Shown here in pieces: positions 54,523-63,004 of a stretch of 64,000 bases of DNA. The notes beneath the pieces are model-generated. The model worked only from the letters and a program-made list of their open reading frames with translations, was not told the DNA's origin and searched no databases. The translations under genes and the position numbers were made by a program. The number at the start of each line of letters is the position of its first letter. The stretch's first letter is position 1. This stretch comes from CAIWHR01 sp963726765 (GTDB taxonomy: Bacteria; Pseudomonadota; Gammaproteobacteria; Burkholderiales; Casimicrobiaceae), in contig CAVSDH010000006.1 of the NCBI GenBank assembly GCA_963726765.1, positions 372,001 to 436,000 of the forward strand, written 5' to 3'.

Positions 54523-54834
54523 TCACTGCGTCGCGCCGTCCAGCTGCCTCGACTGTGTTTCTGCGCCTCGTCTGACGGTTTCCTCGACGCCGCGCGCACG
54601 TTCGATCGGCGCCTGGAAGGACGGAGTGGCGCTGTTCGAAAAATCGGACACCGCCGCCGGCGTCGGGCTGCGCTGAAGCCCCGTCGGTCCCGCCGATTGG
54701 GAGGTGCCGCCGGAGTCCGGCGGCAGGAGATATTTCCTCAGGGCGTCCTTCGCGAGCCACGCCACGATCGCCAGCGCCAGCAGCATGACGATGAGCCCGA
54801 CCCACCCACCCTGCCGTCCGAGATGCCGATTCAC
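54523..54834 (-). CDS. Small single-pass membrane protein after ilvC
   Basis: About 103 residues from a GTG at 54834, 8 bp after the ilvC stop. A hydrophobic helix (WVGLIVMLLALAIVAWLAKDAL, about 13-33) is followed by a Ser/Pro/Thr-rich soluble tail. I do not recognise a family. The coordinates fill most of the gap between ilvC and psd, and coding character is fair, but start and function are uncertain. Confidence 0.6.
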   Translation of the reverse strand: MNRHLGRQGGWVGLIVMLLALAIVAWLAKDALRKYLLPPDSGGTSQSAGPTGLQRSPTPAAVSDFSNSATPSFQAPIERARGVEETVRRGAETQSRQLDGATQ

Positions 54835-54842
54835 GATCGGCC

Positions 54843-55859
54843 TCAATTCCTGGTCTGGTCCACCAGCTTGTTCTTGCGGATCCAGGGCATCATCGACCGC
54901 AGCTTGGCCCCCACCTGCTCGATCGGATGCTCGGCGGTCAGCCGCCGCCGCGACAGAAGCGTCGGCGCCCCGGCACGATTCTCGAGAATGAAATCCTTCG
55001 CATACTCGCCGGTCTGGATGCGCGTCAGCACGTCGCGCATGGCCTGCTTCGTCTCGGCCGTGACGATCTTCGGCCCGGTCACGTACTCGCCGTATTCGGC
55101 GTTGTTGGAGATCGAGTAGTTCATGTTGGCGATGCCGCCTTCGTAGATGAGGTCGACGATCAGCTTCACCTCGTGCAGGCACTCGAAGTAGGCCATCTCG
55201 GGCGCGTAGCCGGCCTCCGTCAGCGTCTCGTATCCGGCCTTGATGAGCTCGACCAGCCCGCCGCAGAGCACCGTCTGCTCGCCGAAGAGGTCGGTCTCCG
55301 TTTCCTCGCGGAAATTCGTCTCGATCACGCCGGCGCGCGCACCGCCGATTGCGGCGGCGTAGGAAAGCGCGACGTCGCGCGCCTTTTTCGATGCATCCTG
55401 ATGGACGGCGATCAGCATCGGCACACCACCGCCCGCGGCATAGGTGGAGCGCACGGTGTGGCCGGGCGCCTTCGGCGCGATCATCACGACGTCGAGGTCA
55501 CCGCGGGGCACGACCTGTCCATAGTGGACGTTGAAGCCATGCGCGAACGCGAGCGTCGCGCCATGCTTGATGTGCGGCTCGACCTCGCTCCGGTACGTGG
55601 CCGCGATGTGTTCGTCGGGCATGAGCATCATCACGACGTCAGCCGCCTTCACGGCGGCGGCGACTTCGGCAACCTTGAGTCCCGCCTTCTTCGCCTTGTC
55701 CCACGATGCGCCATCCCTGCGCAGGCCGACGGTGACCTTGACCCCGGAATCGTTCAGGTTCTGCGCGTGCGCGTGACCCTGCGAGCCGTAACCGACGATG
55801 GTGACCTTCCTGCCCTTGATGAGCGAGAGGTCGGCGTCCTTTTCGTAATACACCTTCAT
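54843..55859 (-). CDS. ilvC: Ketol-acid reductoisomerase
   Basis: Second common enzyme of Ile/Val synthesis, using NADPH and Mg2+. The 338-residue class I product has the nucleotide loop GYGSQGHAHAQNL, the metal and catalytic residues around AFAHGFNVHYG, APKAPGH and ETETDLFGEQTVLCGG. It is 76 bp after ilvH in the ilvIHC operon. Confidence 0.98.
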   Translation of the reverse strand: MKVYYEKDADLSLIKGRKVTIVGYGSQGHAHAQNLNDSGVKVTVGLRRDGASWDKAKKAGLKVAEVAAAVKAADVVMMLMPDEHIAATYRSEVEPHIKHGATLAFAHGFNVHYGQVVPRGDLDVVMIAPKAPGHTVRSTYAAGGGVPMLIAVHQDASKKARDVALSYAAAIGGARAGVIETNFREETETDLFGEQTVLCGGLVELIKAGYETLTEAGYAPEMAYFECLHEVKLIVDLIYEGGIANMNYSISNNAEYGEYVTGPKIVTAETKQAMRDVLTRIQTGEYAKDFILENRAGAPTLLSRRRLTAEHPIEQVGAKLRSMMPWIRKNKLVDQTRN

Positions 55860-55935
55860 GGTCTTCCCCTTCGAGCTGGTTGGGCGTCGGGCGCGATGTC
55901 GCGCGAGGATCTGCCGATCGCTTTTTGCGTCGTTC

Positions 55936-56427
55936 TCAGATCCTCAAGATCCGTTCGCCGCGTCCGATCCCGGACGCCCCCGTGCGTACCGTCTCGAGAA
56001 TCACGCCGGGTTCCATCGCCTGCAGAAACGCATCGAGCTTGACGCCGGTCCCCGTGAGCTCGATCGTGTAGCTCTTGTCGGTGACGTCGAGGATGTTGCC
56101 GCGGAAGATGTCGGCGAGGCGCTTCATCTCCTCGCGGTCCTTTCCGGCGGCGCGCACCTTCACCAGCATCAATTCGCGCTCGATGTGATTGCCTTCGGTC
56201 AGGTCGACGACCTTGACGACATCGACGAGCTTGTTGAGCTGTTTCGTGATCTGCTCGATGACGTCGTCCGAGCCCACGGTGACGATCGTCATCCGCGACA
56301 TCGTCGTGTCCTCGGTCGGCGCCACCGTCAGCGACTCGATGTTGTAGCCGCGCGCCGAGAACAAACCCGATATCCGCGACAGGGCGCCAGCCTCGTTCTC
56401 GACCAGAATGGAGAGGATGTGTCTCAT
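55936..56427 (-). CDS. ilvH: Acetolactate synthase small (regulatory) subunit
   Basis: ACT-domain subunit conferring valine sensitivity and full activity on IlvI. The 163-residue product starts MRHILSILVENEAGALSRI, with GLFSARGYNIESLTV following. Its ATG overlaps the ilvI TGA by one base (TGATG on the minus strand), so the subunits are translationally coupled. Confidence 0.97.
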   Translation of the reverse strand: MRHILSILVENEAGALSRISGLFSARGYNIESLTVAPTEDTTMSRMTIVTVGSDDVIEQITKQLNKLVDVVKVVDLTEGNHIERELMLVKVRAAGKDREEMKRLADIFRGNILDVTDKSYTIELTGTGVKLDAFLQAMEPGVILETVRTGASGIGRGERILRI

Positions 56428-58133
56428 CACAGCTCCTCGGCCAGGATCATCTCGGTCAGCCCCTTTCCGCCAGGGATCATCGGAAACACGTTTTCCGTCT
56501 GGTCGGTGATGAAGTCCATGAACACGAGCCGGTCCGTCAGCGCGAACGCCTCCTTCAGCGCGCCCTCGACGTCTCCCGGTTTTTCGATCTTCATGCCGAC
56601 GTGACCGTAGGCCTCGGCGAGCTTGACGAAGTCCGGCAGCGCGTCCATGTAGGACTCGGCATACCGGTTGCCGTAAAAGAATTCCTGCCACTGCCGCACC
56701 ATCCCCATGTAGCGGTTGTTGAGGTTGAGAACCTTGATCGGCAGGTGATACTGCTTGCACGTCGAGAGCTCCTGGATGCACATCTGGATCGACGCCTCGC
56801 CGGTGACACAGGCGACGGTCGCGCCGGCGTTGGCGAGCCTGACGCCCATCGCGGCCGGCAGCCCGAAGCCCATCGTACCGAGGCCGCCGGAGTTGATCCA
56901 GCGGCGCGGCTTGTCGAACTTGTAGTACTGCGCCGCCCACATCTGATGCTGCCCCACGTCCGAGGTGACGAAAGCGTCCCCCTTGGTCAGCTCGTAGAGC
57001 TTCTGGATCACGAACTGCGGCTTGATGAGCTCGCTCTTCGTGTCGTAGCGCAGGCAATCCGTCCGCTGCCACTCCTTGATGTCGGCCCACCAGGCTTTCA
57101 GCGACGCCGCGTCGGGGCGCAGCGGCGAGGATTCGATCAGCTTGATCATCTCGTCGAGGACGTCCGCCACGTAGCCGACGATCGGCACGTCGACCTTCAC
57201 GCGCTTGGAAATCGACGACGGGTCGATGTCGATGTGGATGATCTTGCGGTCGCCGCGGAAGAAGTGCGCCGGATTGCCGATCACGCGGTCGTCGAACCGC
57301 GCGCCGATGGCGATCAGCACGTCGCAGTGCTGCATCGCCATGTTGGTCTCGAAGGTTCCGTGCATCCCGGGCATGCCGGTGAACTGCGGGTCCGTACCGG
57401 GAAAGCCGCCCAGTCCCATCAACGTGTTCGTGCACGGGAACCCCAGCAGGCGGACGAGCCGCGTCAGCTGTGGCGCCGCGTTGTTGAGGATGACTCCGCC
57501 GCCCGAGTAGATCATCGGGCGCTTGGCCTCGAGCAGCAGCTGCACCGCCTTCTTGATCTGTCCCGCATGACCCCGGGTCACCGGATTGTAGGAGCGCATC
57601 GCAATCGTCTTGGGGTAGGCGAATTCGGCGCTCGCCTGCGTCACATCCTTCGGAATGTCGACCAGCACCGGACCGGGGCGGCCGGTCGCCGCAAGGTAGA
57701 ACGCCTTCTTGATCGTGACGGCGACATCCTTCACGTCTTTGACGAGGAAATTGTGCTTCACGCACGGACGCGTGATGCCGACGGTGTCGCATTCCTGGAA
57801 GGCGTCCTGCCCGATCGCGTGGGTCGGCACCTGACCGGTGATCACCACCATTGGTATCGAGTCCATGTACGCGGTCGCGATTCCGGTCACCGCATTGGTG
57901 ACGCCGGGGCCCGACGTCACAAGCGCGACGCCGACCTTGTGGCTCGACCGCGAATAGCCGTCGGCGGCGTGTACCGCGCCCTGCTCATGTCGGACGAGCA
58001 CGTGCTTCACCCGTTCCTGCTTGAACAGTTCGTCGTAGATATTGAGGACCGCGCCGCCCGGGTAGCCGAAGACGTACTCGACGCCTTCTTCCTGGAGGCA
58101 GCGGATGACGATTTCCGCACCCGTGAGCTGCAT
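56427..58133 (-). CDS. ilvI: Acetolactate synthase large subunit
   Basis: Thiamine-diphosphate enzyme condensing pyruvate to acetolactate or acetohydroxybutyrate. The 568-residue product has the N-terminal EYVFGYPGGAVLNIYDEL, the ThDP/metal region GEASIQMCIQEL with NLNNRYMGMVRQWQE, and ARFDDRVIGN. It is first gene of ilvIHC, preceded by a long leader. Confidence 0.98.
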   Translation of the reverse strand: MQLTGAEIVIRCLQEEGVEYVFGYPGGAVLNIYDELFKQERVKHVLVRHEQGAVHAADGYSRSSHKVGVALVTSGPGVTNAVTGIATAYMDSIPMVVITGQVPTHAIGQDAFQECDTVGITRPCVKHNFLVKDVKDVAVTIKKAFYLAATGRPGPVLVDIPKDVTQASAEFAYPKTIAMRSYNPVTRGHAGQIKKAVQLLLEAKRPMIYSGGGVILNNAAPQLTRLVRLLGFPCTNTLMGLGGFPGTDPQFTGMPGMHGTFETNMAMQHCDVLIAIGARFDDRVIGNPAHFFRGDRKIIHIDIDPSSISKRVKVDVPIVGYVADVLDEMIKLIESSPLRPDAASLKAWWADIKEWQRTDCLRYDTKSELIKPQFVIQKLYELTKGDAFVTSDVGQHQMWAAQYYKFDKPRRWINSGGLGTMGFGLPAAMGVRLANAGATVACVTGEASIQMCIQELSTCKQYHLPIKVLNLNNRYMGMVRQWQEFFYGNRYAESYMDALPDFVKLAEAYGHVGMKIEKPGDVEGALKEAFALTDRLVFMDFITDQTENVFPMIPGGKGLTEMILAEEL

Positions 58134-58372
58134 GAATTGAGCCTTTTTGGTTGGCGAAATCCGTCCCGGCGTTCAGTGACGCCCGGGACGACCGGGAACT
58201 CCTCGGCGCGCAAAACGGATAGGCGCGCCCACCAAGGCTTGATTCGGGTAGAAAGCCGCGTCTCGAAAACCCCGGCCGCACCCCAAGGGATTCTCCGGTG
58301 ACGCTTGTGGCACCTCCGGAGGGAGCGCAATCGGCCGTTGTTGCACTACAGCATCGGCCGCTGCCGGCCGAC
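58134..58372 (-). promoter_or_regulatory. Long 5' leader of the ilvIHC transcript
   Basis: About 239 nt between the predicted transcription start and the ilvI ATG. I find no leader peptide rich in Ile, Val or Leu. A hairpin GTCCCGG(G)CGT/ACGCCGGGAC lies near 58165-58192 on the minus strand. The length suggests RNA-level control. A structured motif upstream of acetolactate synthase genes in betaproteobacteria (ilvH motif) has, as I recall, been described; a match cannot be tested here. Confidence 0.5.
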
Positions 58373-58378
58373 AGCGGA

Positions 58379-58407
58379 ACCATACCTGTCCGCCCCCAGC
58401 CGGTCAA
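58379..58407 (-). promoter_or_regulatory. ilvIHC promoter
   Basis: TTGACC (58402-58407), a 17-bp spacer and TATGGT (58379-58384) on the minus strand, about 245 bp upstream of ilvI. Good match to sigma-70. Confidence 0.7.
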
Positions 58408-58446
58408 GCCGGTTGCACCGCACAACAGCGGCGGCAACCAGCGTCC

Positions 58447-58452
58447 TATAAT
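58447..58452 (+). promoter_or_regulatory. -10 box of the sigma-factor module
   Basis: A perfect TATAAT on the plus strand, about 30 bp before the likely start of the sigma-factor gene. No convincing -35 hexamer is at 16-18 bp, which could mean activator or alternative-sigma control. Confidence 0.5.
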
Positions 58453-58482
58453 GGCCGACTATCGAACGCATCGGACCTGCTT

Positions 58483-59052
58483 CTGGCCTCGACCCAAGAA
58501 TTCTCGGCGTTTCTCGCGGAAGTCGAACGCCGTGCGTTCAAGCAGGCCATGTTCGCCGTCCGCGACGAGCACTCGGCCGTGGACATCGTCCAGGATGCGA
58601 TGCTCAAGCTGACGGAGAAATATGCCCAGAAGCCCGCGGCCGAGCTGCCGATGCTGTTCCAGAGGATCCTGCAAAACACGATCCACGATCATTTCCGCCG
58701 GCAGAAGGTCCGGTCCACGTGGACCGTTCTCCTCTCGGCACTCGGGAAAGGTGACGAAAAGGACGAGGATTTCGATCCGCTGGAAACTTTGGCCCCGAAA
58801 CCAGGGACCAACGCAACGACCGACCCCTCGGCCCAGTTCGAGCAGGCCCAGATCGTCGGAGCCATCGAACAGGCGCTGGCGCGGCTGCCGGCACGTCAAC
58901 GGGAAGCCTTTCTGCTACGTTACTGGGAAGAGTTCGATGTGGCGGAGACCGCCGCGGCGATGGGCTGTTCGGAAGGGAGCGTCAAGACCCATTGCTCTCG
59001 GGCGGTTGCTGCACTGGCCGGAATGCTGAGGGCCAAAGGAATTTCGCTATGA
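58483..59052 (+). CDS. ECF-type RNA polymerase sigma factor
   Basis: About 189 residues with sigma region 2 (RRAFKQAMFAVRDEHSAVDIVQDAMLKL) and region 4 (LPARQREAFLLRYWEEFDVAETAAAMGCSEGSVKTHCSRA). The long insert between the regions is acidic. No ATG, GTG or TTG lies in frame before the conserved N-terminus: the first ATG at 58549 would cut region 2, so I propose the CTG at 58483 (ASTQEFSAFL). A nearby frame error is the alternative. Its stop overlaps DUF3619 as ATGA, suggesting that product is its partner. Confidence 0.85.
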   Translation: MASTQEFSAFLAEVERRAFKQAMFAVRDEHSAVDIVQDAMLKLTEKYAQKPAAELPMLFQRILQNTIHDHFRRQKVRSTWTVLLSALGKGDEKDEDFDPLETLAPKPGTNATTDPSAQFEQAQIVGAIEQALARLPARQREAFLLRYWEEFDVAETAAAMGCSEGSVKTHCSRAVAALAGMLRAKGISL

Positions 59053-59453
59053 CGACCGACAATCGCGATTTCGCCAAGAAAATAACCACTTACCTCGACC
59101 AGAGTGCCGCCGAACTGAAGGCGGGCACTGCCTATCGGCTTCAGCTCGCCCGGGCCGCCGCGCTCGCGCGCCTCGGCGATCCCGTGCGCGCGGCGCAGGG
59201 AGAGCTTTCGCTCGCCCGCGCCGGCACCGCCACTTTTGGCGGCGACCGCCGGGGCAGGGCCGGCGCCCGCTTCGGGGTCGCGATCCTCGTTCTGGTTGCC
59301 GCCCTTTTCGGCGTTCAGCAGTGGCAGGCCTACCAGCAGCTGCGGGATATCGAGGAGACGGACGCCGCGATCCTGTCCTCGGACCTGCCCATCGACGCGT
59401 ACCTGGACCGGGGATTCCAGAATTGGCTGAAACGCGTCTCCGACGAAGACTGA
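59049..59453 (+). CDS. DUF3619 family membrane protein, candidate anti-sigma factor
   Basis: A 134-residue protein of DUF3619. The N-terminal 75 residues are helical and cytoplasmic (DFAKKITTYLDQSAAELKAG), one transmembrane helix lies near 77-95 (FGVAILVLVAALFGVQQWQ), and a short acidic periplasmic tail follows (DAAILSSDLPIDAYLDRGF). Topology, size and the ATGA overlap with the sigma gene are those expected for an anti-sigma factor; this is inference. Confidence 0.82.
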   Translation: MTTDNRDFAKKITTYLDQSAAELKAGTAYRLQLARAAALARLGDPVRAAQGELSLARAGTATFGGDRRGRAGARFGVAILVLVAALFGVQQWQAYQQLRDIEETDAAILSSDLPIDAYLDRGFQNWLKRVSDED

Positions 59454-59977
59454 TTCGAACGTTCGCACTCGCCGCCCTGCTCACGGCGGCAGCGATCGGC
59501 AACGCGACCGCGCAGCCCGTCACGCTGCGCTCACCGTCGTGGTCGGATCTCCCCGCATCCGAACAGCAGATCCTCGCGCCGATCGCTCCCGAGTGGGACA
59601 AGCTCGACGCGCAGCGCAAGCAGAAGTGGCGCGGACTCGCGCAACGGTATCCGAAGATGACCGCCGAAGAGCAGCAGCGCGTCCGCCAGCAGATGGGAGC
59701 GTGGGCGCAGCTTTCGCCACAGCAGCGCGCGGTCGCGCGTGAGCAGTACAAGACGCTGAAACAGCTGCCGCCGGAGCAGAAGCAGGACGTGCGGCAGAAA
59801 TGGGAAAAGTACCAAAGCCTGCCGCCGGAGACCCGCCAGGATCTGGCGACCAAGCCTGCGCCCCCCGTACAACCGAATCGCAGCGCCCGCCCCGTCACGA
59901 CACCACCGCCGGCGGCCGGCGCGGCACCCCAATCGCCCGCCGTCCAGCCCTCGCCGCCGCCCGCTTCGTCGAAGTGA
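59423..59977 (+). CDS. DUF3106 family periplasmic protein
   Basis: About 184 residues with a signal peptide (ALAALLTAAAIGNATAQ). The mature part has tandem helical repeats of about 18-20 residues around WDKLDAQRKQKWRGLAQRY, MTAEEQQRVRQQM, LSPQQRAVAREQY, LPPEQKQDVRQKW and LPPETRQDLA, then a Pro/Ala-rich tail. The LxPxQR pattern resembles periplasmic stress proteins of the CpxP/Spy kind in style only. The start is uncertain: TTG at 59423 overlaps DUF3619 by 31 nt. Confidence 0.78.
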   Translation: MAETRLRRRLIRTFALAALLTAAAIGNATAQPVTLRSPSWSDLPASEQQILAPIAPEWDKLDAQRKQKWRGLAQRYPKMTAEEQQRVRQQMGAWAQLSPQQRAVAREQYKTLKQLPPEQKQDVRQKWEKYQSLPPETRQDLATKPAPPVQPNRSARPVTTPPPAAGAAPQSPAVQPSPPPASSK

Positions 59978-59984
59978 CCCGGGC

Positions 59985-60569
59985 GTGACGTGCTTGTTCA
60001 CATCGGCGTCATCCACGGACGCGGCTGTCACGACGGAACTGCGCAGACTTCCGGCGGCGCCGCTCGCGCGACGCTTCGCCGCCCTCGCGTACGAAGGCGT
60101 CGTGTACTCCGCGCTGATCCTCGTTGCCGGCTTCCTGACGATTCCGCTCCTGCCCGCGGTGCCGCCGGATGCGTCCGACGTCCGAATTCCGGATGCGCCG
60201 GCGAGATTGCTTTCGCTCGTGCTGGTCTTCGCGGTCGGGGGCCTCTTCTACGCGTGGTCGTGGACGGGCGGCCGGCGGACGCTCCCGATGAAGACTTGGC
60301 GAATGTGGCTGATGCGCACCGACGGGGCCGAGCTGGAGATCCGCACCGCCCTCGTGCGCTACGTTGCGGCGTGGATCGGGCCTGTGAGCGCGCTCGTCGC
60401 GTACCTCGCGCTGCGCAAATTCGGCCTCGGCCCGCATGCGCTCTGGCTGATCGGGCTCAATTTCCTCTGGGCGTTCGTCGATCCCGACGGGCGGTTCCTC
60501 CACGACCGCATCGCGGGCACGCGCATCGTCAGCGAAAGCGTCCCGCAGCGGGTGACTGCCGCCGGCTAG
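59985..60569 (+). CDS. RDD family membrane protein
   Basis: A 194-residue protein with the RDD signature: APLARRFAALAYEGVVYSALI at the first helix, GGRRTLPMKTWRM between helices, and FVDPDGRFLHDRIAGTRIV at the C-terminus. Three to four hydrophobic helices. Function unknown; some family members are ion antiporters. It follows DUF3106 by 7 bp from a GTG start and closes the sigma-factor module. Confidence 0.88.
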   Translation: MTCLFTSASSTDAAVTTELRRLPAAPLARRFAALAYEGVVYSALILVAGFLTIPLLPAVPPDASDVRIPDAPARLLSLVLVFAVGGLFYAWSWTGGRRTLPMKTWRMWLMRTDGAELEIRTALVRYVAAWIGPVSALVAYLALRKFGLGPHALWLIGLNFLWAFVDPDGRFLHDRIAGTRIVSESVPQRVTAAG

Positions 60570-61498
60570 TCCGGCAGCGCTGATTCTTCGGGGACGGTCC
60601 GGCGCGTCACCGCGCCGCGGCGCATGCGCCGAGGACGTGCCAGCGCGACGCCGACGGCAATCGACACCATGCCCGCGATGGCGAGCGCATCGAGTGACTC
60701 TCCGAAGACGAGGAAGGCCATGACGGCCGTCACCGCCGGAACGAGAAAGAACAGGCGAGCGACGTCCACGGCGGCGCCGTGCCGAAGCATCCAGTAGAGC
60801 AGACTGATTGCGCCGACCGAAAGCACGACGACCGACCAGCCCAAGGCAAACACGAATTCCGGTGTCCAACGGATGGCGGCGCCCGGGAACAGCAGCACGA
60901 GTGGCAGGTAGATCACGGCGCACGCCGCGAACTGGATCACCGCACCGCTGCGGAGGTCGACGTTCGCGCAAAAGCGCTTTTGCCACAACGTGCCGACGCT
61001 GATTCCGACGAGGGCGAGCGCACAGGGGACGAGCCCCTGCATTCCATCGCCGAATCCGACCCGGTGCCGCACGACGAACCACACCCCGGCGAGCCCGAGC
61101 GCGAGGCCGATCCATTGCCGCGGAACGACGTGCTCGCCCAGCCACGCTCGCGCGATCGCCACGGTGAGTACCGGCTGCAGGCCGACCAGCATCGCGCTCG
61201 TTCCCGCCGGCATTCCTCCGGCCAGCGCCACGAAAACGCCACCAAGATAGATGCCGTGGACGAGCCACGCGGATATCGCCACGTGGAGGATCGTCGCCCG
61301 CGTGCGCGGCCACGGCGCGCGCGTGGCGAGCGACACGATTCCCATCAGCGCGGCGACCAGCGCGAAGCGGCAGAGCAGGAACTCGAACGGCGGCGCGTAC
61401 GGAAGACCGTATTTCGCCGCGATGAACCCCGTGCTCCACAGGAGCACGAACAGCACGGGGAACGCGAGCTGGCGGCGCGCGTGAGCGACGCCGCTCAT
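60566..61498 (-). CDS. EamA/DMT-family transporter
   Basis: A 310-residue inner-membrane protein with ten hydrophobic segments in two homologous halves (LLWSTGFIAAKYGLPYAPPFEFLLCRF in the first, SLLYWMLRHGAAVDVARLFFLVPAVTAVMAFL in the second). Family members export amino acids or other metabolites. The substrate cannot be told. It converges on the RDD gene with a 4-bp overlap. Confidence 0.9.
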   Translation of the reverse strand: MSGVAHARRQLAFPVLFVLLWSTGFIAAKYGLPYAPPFEFLLCRFALVAALMGIVSLATRAPWPRTRATILHVAISAWLVHGIYLGGVFVALAGGMPAGTSAMLVGLQPVLTVAIARAWLGEHVVPRQWIGLALGLAGVWFVVRHRVGFGDGMQGLVPCALALVGISVGTLWQKRFCANVDLRSGAVIQFAACAVIYLPLVLLFPGAAIRWTPEFVFALGWSVVVLSVGAISLLYWMLRHGAAVDVARLFFLVPAVTAVMAFLVFGESLDALAIAGMVSIAVGVALARPRRMRRGAVTRRTVPEESALPD

Positions 61499-61525
61499 TT
61501 CATTCCGACGCGGGCGTCCGCGTCG

Positions 61526-62065
61526 TCAACGATTGTTCGCGGCGTCGAAGCGCGCGATGCTGTCGGTGATTTCCTTCTTCGCTTCCTCGGCGCCGACCCA
61601 GGTCGAGACCCGCACCCATTTGCCCGGCTCGAGGTCCTTGTAGTGCTCGAAAAAGTGCGCGATCTGTCGCGTGGTGAGCTCGGGGAGATCGCGCGGCGAC
61701 TGCACCGAATGATAGAGCGACGAGAGCTTGTCGACGGGAACTGCCAGGATCTTGGCGTCACCGCCCGCCTCGTCGTCCATTTTCAGCATGCCGATCGGCC
61801 GGCACCGGACCACCACGCCGGTGATGAGCGGCACCGGCGAGAGGACGAGCACGTCGCAGGGGTCCCCGTCGTCCGAAAGCGTCCGCGGGATGTAGCCGTA
61901 GTTGCAGGGGTAGTGCATCGACGTCGCCATGAAGCGGTCGACGAAGACGGCGCCCGTCTCCTTGTCCACCTCGTACTTGATCGGGTCCCCGCGCATCGGG
62001 ATCTCGATGATCACGTTGCAGTCGTTCGGGACGTCCTTGCCGGCGGGCACGCGGTCGAGGTTCAT
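61526..62065 (-). CDS. ppa: Inorganic pyrophosphatase
   Basis: Hydrolyses pyrophosphate, pulling biosynthetic reactions forward. The 179-residue family I product has the metal site DDGDPCDVLV, EIPMRGDPIKYEVDKETGA and HYPCNYGYIP. A perfect TATAAT (62094-62099, minus strand) lies upstream with a weak -35. ATG at 62065; a start two codons upstream is possible. Confidence 0.97.
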   Translation of the reverse strand: MNLDRVPAGKDVPNDCNVIIEIPMRGDPIKYEVDKETGAVFVDRFMATSMHYPCNYGYIPRTLSDDGDPCDVLVLSPVPLITGVVVRCRPIGMLKMDDEAGGDAKILAVPVDKLSSLYHSVQSPRDLPELTTRQIAHFFEHYKDLEPGKWVRVSTWVGAEEAKKEITDSIARFDAANNR

Positions 62066-62229
62066 GCGCAAACTCTCAGGATTGCCGAGCCCGATTATAG
62101 CGACCCCGCCAGACTCCCTGCGGCCGCGCTATCATGCCGCGTCGGCGAACGGCGGCAGTGAAGGTCGCATGGCGCCGCATCCCCCAATTGCCCCGACGCC
62201 GCGCCCGGGCCCACGGAGATCGCATCGAC

Positions 62230-62976
62230 ATGCGCATGCTCTCATCCATCCTCGCCATAGCGGCCGTTGCGGCCGCGCCCGCCGCGAACGCCCAGGCACA
62301 AATGGAGGCGGCGCCTCTCGTCACGCCGTTCTCGAGCCAGAAAGCGGGCGGCGACATGCCCGCCGGATGGGAGGTCGTCAAGATCACCGACGAAAAGAAG
62401 CCGACGCAGTACCGCCTCGTCGACGACGGCGGCACCGTCGTGCTGCACGCCCGCGCGGAGGCGGCGGCAAGCGGCCTGGGGCAGCCGACCAAATTCGACG
62501 TCCGGGCAGCGCCGGTCCTCGAGTGGCGATGGAAGGTAAGCCGCCTCATTGCCGCGGCGGACAACAGCGTCGCGACGAAGGAGGACTCGCCGGCCCGCAT
62601 CATATTGAGCTTCGGCGGCGACCGGTCCAAGCTTTCCCTGACCGACCGCCTGGCGCTTTCGCTGGCCGACCAGCGCTCGGGCAAGCAGACGCCGTACGGA
62701 ACGCTGATGTACGTCTGGTCGAACAAGGCGCCCGTCGGGACCGTCATTCCGAATCCGCGCACGGGGCGCGTGCAGATGGTCGTCGCGTCCAGCGGAGCAG
62801 CCGGCGTCGGCTCGTGGCAGACGTTGAAGCATAACGTCCTCGACGACTATCGCCGCGCGTTCGGCGAAGAGCCCGGGACCCTGATGTCGATCGGCGTGCT
62901 CACCGACACCGACAATACCGGCGAGACCGTCGACGCATGGTACGGCGACATCCGGCTGAGTCCGGCCGCACGTTAG
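62230..62976 (+). CDS. DUF3047 family exported protein
   Basis: A 248-residue protein with a signal peptide (residues about 1-22, ending NAQA). Recognised as DUF3047 from PAGWEVVKITDEKKPTQYRLVDD, LEWRWKVSRLI, LMYVWSNKAPVGTVIPNPRTG and DNTGETVDAWYGDIRL. Probably periplasmic; function unknown. Next gene is 28 bp downstream. Confidence 0.88.
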   Translation: MRMLSSILAIAAVAAAPAANAQAQMEAAPLVTPFSSQKAGGDMPAGWEVVKITDEKKPTQYRLVDDGGTVVLHARAEAAASGLGQPTKFDVRAAPVLEWRWKVSRLIAAADNSVATKEDSPARIILSFGGDRSKLSLTDRLALSLADQRSGKQTPYGTLMYVWSNKAPVGTVIPNPRTGRVQMVVASSGAAGVGSWQTLKHNVLDDYRRAFGEEPGTLMSIGVLTDTDNTGETVDAWYGDIRLSPAAR

Positions 62977-63004
62977 CCCGCACCGGCGAAGGACGGGACG
63001 TTCG

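Noticed and set aside
58007..58437. Leader peptide or extra gene upstream of ilvI
   Set aside because: Open frames here overlap ilvI out of frame, lack Ile/Val/Leu runs and a plausible ribosome-binding site.
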